Source: Ampelocalamus luodianensis
Taxonomy: Eukaryota > Streptophyta > Magnoliopsida > Poales > Poaceae
Assembly: GCA_036346255.1 (NCBI GenBank)
Contig: CM070624.1
Location: forward strand, 22,352,626 to 22,416,625
Length of the DNA: 64,000 nucleotides
Direction: 5' to 3'
This document shows, one piece after another, positions 33,645 to 45,034 of the stretch. Positions within the stretch are counted from its first letter, which is position 1. Every line of letters begins with the position of its first letter. The translations under genes and the position numbers were made by a program. The notes under the pieces are model-generated. The model saw only the letters and a program-made list of their open reading frames with translations. It did no database searches and had not been told where the DNA came from.

Positions 33645-34207
33645 TGTTAGATTAACCTTGTTGTTTAGTATTTGTTACAAGTTAGATGTACCTGCATGTA
33701 GTTGCATATCCTATTGATTCAGAGCCAGCATGGCCAAGTCATGTGTTAGTGGATAGTGCATGTAGATGTGAGGACATGAGCATATGCATGTTGCCGAGGG
33801 TCAGACTAGCTCTAGGTGTGTTCGAGTTAGTTGAGAAGGCATGTGTACATGAGTTAAGTTAGGCCACCTTAAAAGTAGCTGCATGCATCCATCTAGTTGA
33901 GTGAGTTGTGGTCGAACGTGTGCATGTAGACGCCACAAGAATAGGAGTTGGAGCTTGTGGCGTGAGTTGTGGTAGTAGTGGCCGCATGCAGCGTTTTTAG
34001 GATTGTATTATTGCATGATGGGTGCATGTGTTTACCTAACTATATATTTTACTCATTATAATCAGTTGATGAAGTGGAGTTGAAGAACAGCAGAACGCCG
34101 CATGTTTGTGTCTTTGCGTGAGTGATTTCCAACGCGGGTAAAACCAATGCGTATGTGTTCCAGAGAAGAAACGATAAGTAAGTTCTGTCCGGGAGCTGGA
34201 CCAACAT
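33645..34207 (+). repeat. 3' LTR of the small LTR retroelement
   Basis: It starts TGTTAGATTAACCTTGTTG and ends GGGAGCTGGACCAACA. It is slightly longer than the 5' copy (563 against 542 bp), with scattered substitutions, so insertion is not very recent. Confidence 0.93.
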
Positions 34208-34212
34208 CTTAT

Positions 34213-34274
34213 ACTTATCTAGCGTGCGTGCGTGCACACACGGTGAGGTCCTTCTCGAGCGTCAGCACCCACTC
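34213..34274 (-). pseudogene. F-box pseudogene, 62-bp segment
   Basis: A short piece between two insertions encodes WVLTLEKDLTVCA and then enters a (GTGC)n-like tract. There a one-base shift is needed to reach the frame of the C-terminal segment (DKYKNHRPPSM). It is flanked by CACTC (34270-34274) and TCTTA (34208-34212). Confidence 0.8.
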
Positions 34275-36030
34275 TGTGGATATCATGCGGATATGCTCAC
34301 GATCTTAAAGTGATGTTACAATTGTAAATGGCACTTTTGGTTTGTCAATTCACGCGTTCTCGTCAAAGTCTGAATTGTTTGTCGAGTCAAGGCGGTCGGT
34401 CGAGCGCGATCAGGCGGCGGTCGACCGACCATTGAATGGAGGTCTGACCGGTTTTGTGCTGATTGTTGATTTTATTGGCTAAGTGTTTTTGGGTTAAGTC
34501 ATATCCATATTTGTCTTTGCATATGAGTTGCATATTGCATGTTTTGAGCTAACGTGGGTCAAGTTGTGAAGAACTTGTTCCCGGAGACGATTTCCCTGTT
34601 TATTGCTGTGCAGGTGTTTTAAAGGTCAATGACGGTCAACGGCGAGAGGATCGGGACTAAGCTTGGAGAGCTGAGGTCCAGAACGATCATGGATGCCAGG
34701 TGAGGTCAAGTGACTCAAGCGTGGTGCAGAATGGACGAGGATGATCGAACGGGCAGTTCGATGCAGCTGGTTGGATCAAGCGGCGCGGGGGTCGGTGCAA
34801 GTGTCTTGGTGGTTCCGGTGGGATCCGGATGGGAGAGACTTGCCGACATGATGAGAGCCGTTGATCAACCTACATGTGGCGGAGTAGGTGATTGCTTCGA
34901 CAGGATTGTGCTCGGTCCATGAAGAAGAATCGAGAAGGGGTATTTTGGTAATTTCATCAAATACAGCCTTTGTGATCTCTTGGCTAAACTGTGGCGCGGG
35001 TCGGCACTTGGAGAAGTGGTTTAGGTCAATCGAAGATGAAGACGACGCTTTAAAATGCATGCGTATGTGTCACGTTTGTTGTTGGGTCTTAACGGAAGCC
35101 CATTAGGGTTAACTCTTCTAGAAGTTAGGCTTCTCTATAAATAGGGGGTGTGCTAGACAGCCACCTGAAGCACTTCGTTTTGAAAACCCTAGTTTGGTTT
35201 AGGGATTTAGAGAGGAAAAAAGAGGCTTAGGCTTTTAGAGAGATGAGTTGAGAGAGTGCTCATGGATTGAGCTCTTGTCCTCCTTGAGGGAGTTACTGTA
35301 ACCAGCAACATCATGAATCAATCTATGGATGATTTTTCAAAGATGTATCTCTTTGTGTTCTTCCTTCTCTCTATTTGGTGATTTTGAGTCTTTCTTTGAT
35401 CCACGAGTTTTTGGTTGGTTTCTTGTCATGATCTAACTTGCTGTGACATGTGGGAACCCATCTAAGGTCATCTTGATCATCAATCACCCACGAGCAAGTC
35501 TCTATATCATATTTCATTTTTGCTCGGTTTTGAACCCTCTTTCGATAAAATTGAAAAATGTCAAAATTTTGACGTGGATCTACTCAATCGTTGCTTGGAA
35601 TAGGTTCATAATATCCTTAGGAAGGTGTGTTTCAATTTTGGTCAAGTTTGATCGTGTAGATAAAGTTAGACCGATTTTTGTTTTGGAACCCGAGCTGATT
35701 TTTCTGTTCATCATGCCTGAGGTCTGACCGCACATTTGCCTAAGGTCAGTCTGGCCAAGGTCTGACCGCACATTTGCCTGGGGTCAGTCCGTCCAAGGTC
35801 TGACCGCACTTTTGCCAGAGGTTAGTCCGGCCTCTGGTTTAAGGTTTTTGATTTAGTTTTTTTTAGGTCTTTTGCTCTAGGGGTGATCAGATTCAGCACA
35901 AAGCTTCCACTGTGCATATACTGATCTTCTTGGCTTCGTAGCTATTGGAGAAAAGCACGTGTTAAATCTAATTAAGGTGAAAATCGAGAAAGCGTCTATT
36001 CACCCCCCTAGTCGCCTTTCCGGTCCTACA
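34275..36030 (+). mobile_element. Solo LTR, 1.76 kb
   Basis: The block starts TGTGGATATCATGCGG and ends CGGTCCTACA, with a perfect 5-bp duplication CACTC on each side (34270-34274 and 36031-36035). Removing it restores an F-box codon run. There is no protein domain. A TATA-like CTATAAATAGGGGG near 35130 and the ending ATTCACCCCCCTAGTCGCC suggest an LTR of the Maximus/SIRE copia type, in plus orientation. The family call is from memory. No partner LTR was found, which is what unequal recombination leaves behind. Confidence 0.85.
35720..35833 (+). repeat. Three tandem 38-bp repeats inside the solo LTR
   Basis: Units at 35720-35757, 35758-35795 and 35796-35833 each begin AGGTCTGACCGCAC and end near CAGTCYG-CC. 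The third is the most divergent. Confidence 0.9.
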
Positions 36031-36035
36031 CACTC

Positions 36036-36566
36036 CAACTTTCTGCCGTCTGCCGACTCCTGCAGCTCCCGTATCTTGAGATGGTGTTTATCGACGACAC
36101 AAACATGGAGCAGCTAGGCAGGTAGTGGTCCCTGCCTATTCGTCGTCGGTGACCAGGAGCTGGACCATGTCGTACGCCCCGTCGGAGCAGCGCAGCACCA
36201 TGAGCATGTCGCTGTGGCACTACACGTACGGTGACCTGCAGGAGTAGACGGCCGACAGCCACGTCCGATCCCACGCACTGTGCGATGTCGTTATCGTGTT
36301 GTAGAGGTGCTCCGTGGCGCAACGCCTGGGCCTGAACTCCCGACTCCCCCACTGGCCTGTCATCGACAAGAACACTAGGAAAGGCAGCACCTTTGCCTTC
36401 AGCTCAGCGTCGGCGGGCACTTGAGCGTCGTCTGGGTCGAGCTGTCGTTCCTGTTCAAGCAGCGCCACAGCGGAGCCTCTCTTGGCGGTGATGACTGTTG
36501 CGATCTTGGTGGCGACGATTGCTGGGATTGATCCGGAAACTCAAATGTTGATGGCGGAGATGGTGG
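36036..36566 (-). pseudogene. F-box pseudogene, middle segment
   Basis: It continues the Pro/Ser linker (PSTFEFPDQSQQSSPPRSQQ) directly from 44879 once the copia is removed. After a frameshift near 36440 it gives FLVFLSMTGQW and an SAVYSCRSPYVQCHSDMLMV-like stretch. These correspond to the hydrophobic VFSS-x-TG-x-W strand and the Y-V-H-C strand of grass F-box-associated domains. The low end stops at the CACTC duplication of the solo LTR. Confidence 0.8.
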
Positions 36567-37481
36567 TGTTAGGTATATACGTATTTTTATGATTATTTTC
36601 ATTTCTACAACAATAATCGTTACAACAGTAGCATATATGTTAGATATATTTGAAACTATAAACAGTAGTATGATCAACAACTCAAATATATCTATCTCAT
36701 ATATATGCACTAACAAGGTAAAATCTAGAATAAGAACGCTACTAACAGAAGTAGGCATAAACATCATCATATAACAAATATCTAGGATCAAAGCTTAGCC
36801 ATATCCAATGACATCACTGTGACTTACAGATAATCGCTTCGACGAAGGTCACGGTAGAGTCTGATGTGAAGAAGACGACGTAAAGCGGGTGATGGAGAAA
36901 GCCATGAGTAGTGTCGCGCGAACGCTTCCCAAAAACCTGATTTGCCTCAACCCGTGCAGGATCGTGAGGGACGTCGGCTTCAGAGACACTGCTCTCCCCA
37001 TGTCGGTCCAGGCCCAGGAAGGGATGGATTAGCTGAGGTTGTGCAGCATAGATAAACAGAGCAAACAACTGGTACTGATCTCTCTCTCTGTTTTGTTCTA
37101 AGAGGAGAGGTCTCTCCTTCATATAGAATCAACTCTGTATTAAACGCAGTTAAAATGTGCCATAAAAGCCCATTAAAACGGTGTAATTCAAACTTTCAAT
37201 TCCTAGTTCATATGCATGGCTTTGATGTGCGAAGAAGTAGCAGCGCCAGAGCCAACTGGACACGAAACGTGTGGCGAGGTGAGCGAGTGAGCGCACGCGT
37301 GTGTTCCTCTTTTACTTGCTTTAACTAGGTAAGACCAACTTCACCATATAAATTGGTCTCCACACACCTACACTAGCAATATGGTACTAAACTTCTCACC
37401 TTTCACTATGCATGAGTGGGTCTTTAAGGTTTTCCTAGGATTTATTAGAATTATATATGGGCTGAGCCCAAAACTCCAACA
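36567..37481 (-). repeat. 3' LTR of the copia element
   Basis: On plus it starts TGTTAGGTATATACGTA and ends AAAACTCCAACA (915 bp). It shares long blocks with 43889-44878, for example CTCATATATATGCACTAACAA. Confidence 0.92.
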
Positions 37482-38412
37482 ATCCCCCACCAGATTCCAA
37501 AAGCACCACAAATTTGCCATAATTCTAAAGTGTTGTTGATATACCAGTTTTTTTGTGGATATCGGTTAAGGTTGAATATCCACCTAGAATCTCAAGCTAC
37601 ACTCGTCCACAACTATACAATGGACTAAGTCTTCAATTGGCAATTTTATGCCGACAAGTTTCACCTAAGGCCTTTGCTGATACTTGACCGCTAATAGACT
37701 ACTCCTTGGGTGGAGCATATAGATCATACTCCTTTGTCTCTTCATGAGCTTCTTAGAGATCACCCACATCTTATGGATTGCGTCCAACAGACGGGCTTAT
37801 ATAGGTTTATTCTTACAAAAATACCCTGTAGGACGGTATTTTGCTGTTAAGCCTCAGAACACATAAAGACAAAGTCATCCCGCTTTACAGTAAATAGAGT
37901 ACTGCATCACTAACGGAGTGAGATATAAAGTAAGAATGTACTCTACTGTAACCCAAACAGTTTGTTTTTCCCAATACCTATTTCACGGGATCTCCAATCG
38001 CAAAGGTTTATATTACTGCTGTGTGTAACTCACATGGGTCTCATTCCCATATCCTTCGATGCAATCTCAATCACATTCCATGATAGTCCCTTTTCAAAGG
38101 GATTTGCCAGATTTTTAGTTGTTTGGATATAATCCACAGCTATAACTCCGGAGTTTCTCAATTTTCTGCCTTTTCATATGTTTTGAGGATTTCATATTAT
38201 CCTTTGCACTTATCACCTTTATGATCACTGTTTCGTTATCATAGTATATAAGGAAAGCTGGAATTTGTATTTCAACCACCGATAAATCTATCAAGAGTTC
38301 TCGCAGTCATTCTGCATCCACAGTGGCTCTGTCTAATGCTGTAGTTCTGCCTCCATAGTTGACCTTGTCAGTATGGTCTGTTTGCAAGACCTTCATGAGA
38401 TAGTAGCACCAC

Positions 38413-41400
38413 TGTAACATCACAATTTTCTAAGTTTCAAAACCCTTTTGAGTAGTTTAGTCCATTGGAAAATTCACAAATTTTGTTTGAATTTATTGAA
38501 GCTTAAATGAGACTTTCAAATGTCAAAACAATTTAATGTGATTAATCTGAGCATCAATTAATTCAAAAACTATTTTATTTGAGTTCTTGGTGCTTTGAAA
38601 TATTTTCTAGATTTTTCTAGAATTGTTTCAAGTTCATTTGTTATTTTTAATTTGCCATTTGGATTTTTTGGTGTTTCTAAAATGCAAAAGCTATTTAAAA
38701 TCTCAGGAAAATCTTTGGGCTCAAACCTATTCTGGTCCAGTCCGCTACTGAAGCCCAACCCAACTCCACCGGCCCATTTTCGCGTGCAGCCCGCTTCTCT
38801 CCTTCCCGCTCGTCCACACCTTGTCCCATCTGATAGCTACACGCCTATCGTGCACGATGGCAACTCACCCTAGCCACAGACACTAACATGTGTTTCCCAC
38901 CCTGGCATTGTTCATTGTCTCCAACTAAGGCACGATTTGAACTCCTCCACCACCCTATTTCCTTGGCGTGCGTTCCTGGGACTCTCCCGGCCGCCCCGCT
39001 ATAAAGGGGGAGGTAGCCCTCGGCTTTCGCATCCCAACCGCACCACCCCTGCTCAGGATCCCAAGCCCTAGCTGTCAGAATCGCTCAGAGAAGAAAAGCC
39101 GCCACCGAGACTTTCATCGCCGTCTTCCTCTGTCGTCAGTGCACCTCGAGCCTCATCGTCACCGCCGTCAGGATTGCAAGAAGCAGATCTACACCGCTGT
39201 CACCTTCATTTCACCGGAGCATCACCGGAGTTCCAATTTCGTTGACGACCATGCGCGTCCGCCGCTTCAACCTCGCCGTCGGCCAACCCAGTCGTCCCCT
39301 TGCATCTGTGAGTGCACCGTCAAGTTCACAATCGCACCAGCTACGTAATGTGTGCAACCATTTGCTCCATCATGGCCCAGTACACCGATGACCATTGGAA
39401 CTCGAGCTACACCATCGTCGAGTTGACATGGAGGCCAGGTGTCAGCCACGTGTCTGCCATGTCAGTGACACCTCGGCTTCACGCCCACGTGCCCGCCACG
39501 TCGACGCCGCGTCAGCACCCACCTGCAAACACGTCAGAATCAGTCCACGTGGACTTGATCCACGGTAGACTCACCCACTAACATGTGGACCCCACATGTC
39601 AGGCCCATTATTCCATGCACACATGAGCCATACACCAGTAGACTAGAGCCATGGACCTGGTCCATAGACCGTGGGTCCCACTTGTCAGCCTCTATTCCCT
39701 ATTTTTTGGATTTTTTTAATTTCAAAATTCATTGTTGACATCATGCTGATGCTATATTTCAGAATTTCCTTTAGAAAGAAAAATTTGAAAATTCAAAATA
39801 GTGTTTTCTTTCTCTTTTTCTTAGAGTTAAATCTTCCAAGAGCCTGTTCTTCCTCATACAAACTCAGATTGAACTCATTCAAGTTTCTAAATTTATCTAA
39901 ATTCAATCCATACCTTCCTGAGATTTTTATTTAATTTTTGGATTTTATCTGTTGCTCTATTTTATATTTATTTAGATTTTCACTCTCGTTTGCGAGTAGA
40001 CGTTGACACTTCGGGAGCTTTCGAGGAAGGAGGAGTTGATCAAGCTCAAGACCAGTACTAAGACCTGTTCCAAGGCAAGTTTTACATTTGACCATGTTGA
40101 ACCCAATTTTTTAAAACTACTTTGATTTCAATTATTGCATGTTACTTTAATTATTTATTTCTTTAAATGTTTTGGGTTGAGCTATACACCTATTTGTTTA
40201 TATCTACCTTGCTCATTGTATTACCATAATCTTTTGTCATCCTAGCTTGGTTAATTATTAGTTGGTATTATTATAGTAGCAACGTGGGTTGGTTAGACAC
40301 GAATAGTCTGCTTAGCCATGCAACGGGTTATGATATCATTGTGAGTTGTAAATCTAAACTTGACTAAGTGATTATGGAACTTTGTGTAAAAATTGTGTGA
40401 TGTGTGTTGTTACTCGTTGATGGCATGTGATGCACTTAATGAACAGGGTGGGAAAAGATTTAGACTGAGGCGAGTGGAAAGAATGGTGATATGGTGGAAC
40501 TTCGTGCTTAGAAAAAAACATAAATCTTGGTAATTTGGTTAGAAATTGGCAGTTTTGCCTTGGTCAATTAAGGTTTTAACTATGTGCACCATTGAATTGA
40601 GCCGTAACTGTACGACCACATGTCTGGTATGGGACGGGTCTAACTTCGTAAGCTACAAAATCTTATCATTGACTACTCAAGCATGTAGGTTAGACTGTGT
40701 GCTAAGGTGGAGGTGTGTACTACTTTGTCGGATCACACTTATGAGCGGTTCATCGTCTCCAGGTTCAACGATGTGCGTCGGACCAAAGCACATCGGGAAG
40801 GTCAATTGTCGAGATGAAGTTTCAAAAATATTTTGTTGTGATCAGCTCTGATCAAGTTGGTTACATCTTTTGAGTAAAGTGTACAAATCTCTACATAATG
40901 TTAACAAATCTATTCGAATAGTCACGTCCGTGATCATGAACATGCTTGGGGATTTCACACAAGGGGTTGATTTTCATAAAAACACTTGGGAAGGGACAGC
41001 TGTGTGGTTAAACTCATATGGCTGTGTGAAAGAAATTGATTAGACTTTCTGTTCTTTGTGAAAATAATTGTTAAACAACTATTGTTTATTTATTTTAAAT
41101 TGCGCTTTTAATCTATTATTTGTATTCAATTGCGATTGTCACTTTTTGCAAAATAACCATGGAAGGCATTTCCTTTGAAATAAGCCATCATCTATAATTG
41201 CATTATGTGTTACAACTTGTTCAGTACTCAGAGTACCCATTCTTGCTGCAATCATTCAGCTAAAGTGGAGGAGTCTTTGCCTGCTTTCGAGGAGGAGTTT
41301 TACAAGGAGGGTGGTCGCTAGGTCTTAATCCCAGTCAGTTGTCTGTGGCAAGTCGATGGATTCCCACTAAAGTTGTTTCCATTCCAATGTCGTCTCTTTA

Positions 41401-41569
41401 CTTAGTGTCAGCCCTGTGTGGCTTAATAAGTGTAAACTCGGCCATAAGGTCACAACCATTATTTATTAATCAAATTAGTCATTTATTCTTATATTCATGT
41501 ACACTAGCGTGATCCTACACTAGTACATTATACACAGAGGGTCCAGATTTATATATTTGGACCCCGACA
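38413..41569 (+). mobile_element. Solo LTR, 3.16 kb, inside the copia RNase H
   Basis: It starts TGTAACATCACAATTTTC and ends TTGGACCCCGACA. The 5-bp flanks are ACCAC (38408-38412) and ACCGC (41570-41574), a target duplication with one change. Removing the block rejoins the copia RNase H at L-G-G-A-T-I-S-W. A TATA-like GCTATAAAGGGGGAG near 38998 indicates plus orientation. There are no protein domains. The length and non-coding character fit the long LTRs of grass gypsy families such as RIRE3/RIRE8, but that label is a guess. Confidence 0.85.
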
Positions 41570-41574
41570 ACCGC

Positions 41575-43862
41575 CTAGATTGAATACATATCCACTCATA
41601 GCCATTATCTCATCAATATCAAAAATCCAATTTGAATCACTATATCTCAGAAGTACACCAGGATATCCAGTATAGTGAATTTTGTAACTCATTGTACCTT
41701 AGCACATAACCCGCTGCAGTGCGCGCCAATGATTATCTCATGGATTAGCGGTAAACCGGTTCAATTTGCTTACAGCAAAAAAAATGTAGGACAAGTAGCA
41801 CTAGCCAAGTACATGAGTGAACCAATAATGTGAGAGTACCCCAATTGAACTTTTCTTAGTCTTCGATTATTTCAAAGTATTATACTAAGATCATAGGGTG
41901 TTGGAGAGGGCTTGTTTTCCATATAGCCAAAACGCTAAAGACCTTTTTCACATAATGAGATTGCAGCAAGACAATCCTATTCTCATCCTTGATCGACTTG
42001 ATGTTTAAAATAACACTAGTCTCTCCCAGATCTTTCATGTCAAAAGTTTGGGATAAAAATGACTTAACCTCGTTGATAACATCAAAGTTTATCCCAAAGA
42101 TAAGTATGTCATCAACATACAAACATTGAATAGGGAGATGTCCTTTCATGGATAATATTATGTTCCACACAAAACTGATTGAACTCATTAGAAAAATACT
42201 CACCACCATGATCGGACCTAATTCTTTTAATCTTTCTATCTAATTGATTCTCAACCTCAACTTTATATGTTTTAAAGTAGTCTAATGCCTCATCATTTGT
42301 TTTCAACAAATACACATAGCAGTATCTAGTGGCATCATCAATTTAAGTCATGAAATATATTTTCTTTCCTTTTGTCAATATACCATTCATCTCACACAAG
42401 TCTGAATGTATGAGTTCTAATTTTGCCGAATTTCTTTCCTCCACAGCTTTGTGAGGCTTTCGATGTTGCTTCACTTGTATACAAATTTGGCATTTGGAAC
42501 ATTTGACTAAGAAAAAGTTTGGAATTAAATTTAAACTGGAAAATCGAGACATACAACCAAAATTTATATGACATAAACGTGAGTGCCACACGATGGCCTC
42601 ACCACCATTTGTAGAGTCATAAATATGGTTCATAACCTTATTACAAAAATTTGAAAGGGAAAACGGAACAATCCTCCTCACTTATAGCCTTTTCTAATAA
42701 AGAGGCCAAATTTTGACACGACTACTTTATTCGAATCAAAGACCAACTTGAACCCAACTCAACATAGAAAGGAACCGCTGACAAGATTCTTATTTATTGT
42801 AGGGGCATGCTGCACGTTCTTCAAGTACACGATCTTTCTCAAAGTGAACTTCAGATCTACTGTGCTAACACCAAGAACAGAAACATATAACCCATTCTCT
42901 ATTAGGACGGAATAACCCTGCGTGACCTGGTAAGAAGAAAACATAAATGCATAAGCGCATACATAAATATTAGCCCCGGTGTCAATCTACCAATCGGTAG
43001 ATTGATATGCCAAAAAGACACTAGGTAAATTACCATACCCAGATACTTCGACATCACCAATAATAATATTAGCAAACTTCTTTTGCACTAGATGATTTTT
43101 CTTGTCCATCCGTTTGCGGTATTTCTTAGCCCAACGACCAGTCTCGCCGCCATAAACAAAGCAAGTAATATCTTTCATGTTCACTTTCTTCTTACTATTG
43201 TTGGTCCTTTTAAAGTTGGTTGTCGAAACAACCTTGCATTTTCCTTTATCAATATACTGCATGATGTTCACTCTAGACTATCCCTCTTGCACCATTGGTG
43301 TCACGTCTTTTGCCCGAGCCTTCTCTTCAATATCAAGACTAGCAACCATATCCTTAATAGAAATGTTTTGCCTCTTGTGTTTTAGAGATGTGGCGAAAAT
43401 CCTTCAAGTTGGAGGCAATTTGGCAATAATGCCCCCAGCTGCAAATTTGTCAGGCAATTGACAACCGAGATGGGCGAGTTCCCTCATAACGAATTGCAGT
43501 TTATGAGCATGCTCACTACAAAACGGTTATCAACCATTTCATAATCATGATATTGCTCCATGACATACAATTCATGTACAGCATCTGAGACAGTGAACTT
43601 GTATTCGAGTGCATGCCACAGATCCACAACTTTCTTTATGTGCATATACACATCATAAAGCTGGTTAGACAACACGCTTAGAATGCACCTAACAAATATT
43701 GTCGTAGTCGTATCGTACTCTATTTGTTGTGCAGCAGTACGAGGTCCTGGCGGACTTGGTATCACGACCCAAAATACATTCATAGCTGAGAGCCACAATT
43801 AGATCCATGTCTGCCATCTCTTGAATTTCTCTGGTTTCATTGCCTCGGTAAAATCAACCATC
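41575..43862 (-). pseudogene. Copia gag-pol of the 36567-44878 element
   Basis: The gag start reads MVDFTEAMKPEKFKRWQTW near 43800-43862. This is followed by QLYDVYMHIKKVVDLWHALE, which is UBN2-like. A degenerate zinc knuckle (CFVYGGETGRWAKK) lies near 43160. The pre-integrase has VWHSRLCHINFGCM and CSKCQICIQVKQHRKPHK. The integrase core has IKRIRSDHGGEYFSNEF and ends at HERTSPYS. Reverse transcriptase resumes only at QCLYVDDILIFG. RNase H begins at about 41575-41870 (SGYVFNLGG-type end) and continues beyond the nested solo LTR at 38100-38407 (KQTILTRSTMEAEL-like, then RKLRNSGVIAVDYIQT). Frameshifts and stops are present. Confidence 0.88.
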
Positions 43863-43888
43863 ACAAAGTGCCTATCAGGTTTTTGGAT

Positions 43889-44406
43889 TGTTTAGTATAT
43901 ACGCACTTTTGTGATTAGTTTAATTCCTAAAACAATAATCGATGCAACAATAGCATATATACTAGGCATATTTGAAATTATGAATAGTAGTATGATAAAA
44001 AAACTCAAATATATTTATCTCATATATATGCACTAACAAAGCAAAGCCTAGAACAAAAACACTACTAACAGAAGTAGGCATCAACATCATGACATGACAA
44101 ATATCTAAGAAGCAAGGCCTAGCCATATCAAATGATATCACCGCAACTTACAGATAATCGCTCTGATGAAGGTCATGGTAAAGTCTGATGCGAAGAAGAC
44201 GATGCGAAGCGGATGATGGAGGAAGCCGTGAGCAATTTGCCGAACGCTTTCCAAAAACCTGATTCGCCCCAACCTGTGCAGGATCGCGATGGACACCAGC
44301 TTCGGAGACAATGCTCTCCCCACGTCGGTGCACGCTGAGGAAGGGATAGAGTAGCTGAGGTTGCGCAACATGGAGGAACAGGAAAAACAACTAAAACTGA
44401 TCTCTT

Positions 44407-44456
<50 letters not shown>

Positions 44457-44878
44457 AGAGATGTCTCTCCATATAGAATCATCCACAAGAAAGAAGCTGA
44501 AGTAATAACTCTGTATTAAACGCGGTTACACTGTGCCATAAAAGTCCTATTGAAACTGTGTAATTTAAACTTTCAACTTCTAATTCGTATGCATGGTTTT
44601 GATGTGCAAAAAGAAGCAACAGCTTCACAACCAACTGGACACGAAATCACCGAACCATTCACGCGCATGTGCGATGGCATGACGAGGTGAGTGAGCGCAC
44701 GCGTGTTCTTTTGCTTGTTTCAACTAGGTAAGACCAACTCTACCTTATAAATTGATCTCCTCTCATCTAGACTAGCAATTTAGTACTAAACTTTTCACCT
44801 CCACCATACGTAAGTGGGCCTTTGAGATTTTCCTAGGATTTATTAGAATTATATATGGGTCAAGCCCATAAACAAACA
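43889..44878 (-). repeat. 5' LTR of the copia element
   Basis: On plus it starts TGTTTAGTATATACGCAC and ends CCATAAACAAACA (990 bp). It is longer than its partner, partly because of a (CT)n tract at 44412-44455 that the other copies lack. Confidence 0.9.
44412..44455 (+). repeat. (CT)n microsatellite
   Basis: About 22 uninterrupted CT dinucleotides lie within the 5' LTR of the copia. It is a likely polymorphic locus. Confidence 0.95.
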
Positions 44879-45034
44879 GGTGGCATGGGCAGACATTCCT
44901 CCGGCAAGCCCAGTCTAGGCTTTGGAGACGACGGAGGTGACATAATTGCTTCCTCCATGGACTCATCAAAACTTGTTGACAGTGACGACGACGATTCTTC
45001 TGGCGACATGTCGTCCTTGCATTTGTATCCAGAG
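44879..45034 (-). pseudogene. F-box pseudogene, acidic Ser/Pro segment
   Basis: This 156-bp island lies between the hAT-type element (45035) and the copia element (44878). It stays open in one frame and encodes an acidic, Ser-rich then Pro-rich linker with DDMSPEESSSSLST and SPPSSPKPRLGL. It begins with GGTGG, the target duplication of the copia. Confidence 0.8.

Larger units (their letters stand above)
32252..34207 (+). mobile_element. Small non-autonomous LTR retroelement, 1.96 kb
   Basis: Direct repeats 32252-32793 (542 bp) and 33645-34207 (563 bp) both start TGTTAGATTAA and end GGACCAACA. A perfect initiator-Met primer-binding site, TGGTATCAGAGC (32796-32807), follows the left LTR. A purine tract, AAGATTAAAGGGGTGAT (about 33628-33644), precedes the right LTR. 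The target duplication TCTTA is perfect (32247-32251 and 34208-34212). The ~850-bp interior has no gag or pol domain that I recognise. It would therefore depend on another element's proteins, like TRIM or LARD elements. It is inserted in the F-box pseudogene, between its 34213-34274 and C-terminal segments. Confidence 0.93.
36567..44878 (-). mobile_element. Ty1/copia retrotransposon with internal deletion and nested solo LTR
   Basis: LTRs at 36567-37481 and 43889-44878 enclose copia gag-pol on the minus strand. A perfect GGTGG duplication flanks the element (36562-36566 and 44879-44883). A polypurine tract lies inside the 3' LTR (plus ATCCCCCACCAGATTCC, reading TGGTGGGGGAT on minus). Two things disable it: a deletion joining the integrase core directly to the reverse transcriptase active site near 42130, and a 3.16-kb solo LTR (38413-41569) in the RNase H. 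Without that solo LTR the element is about 5.15 kb. A solo LTR of the same family lies at 62935-63915. Confidence 0.93.

Noticed and set aside
35720..35833. CRISPR-like array
   Set aside because: Three directly abutting 38-bp units without spacers, in a plant LTR. An ordinary tandem repeat.
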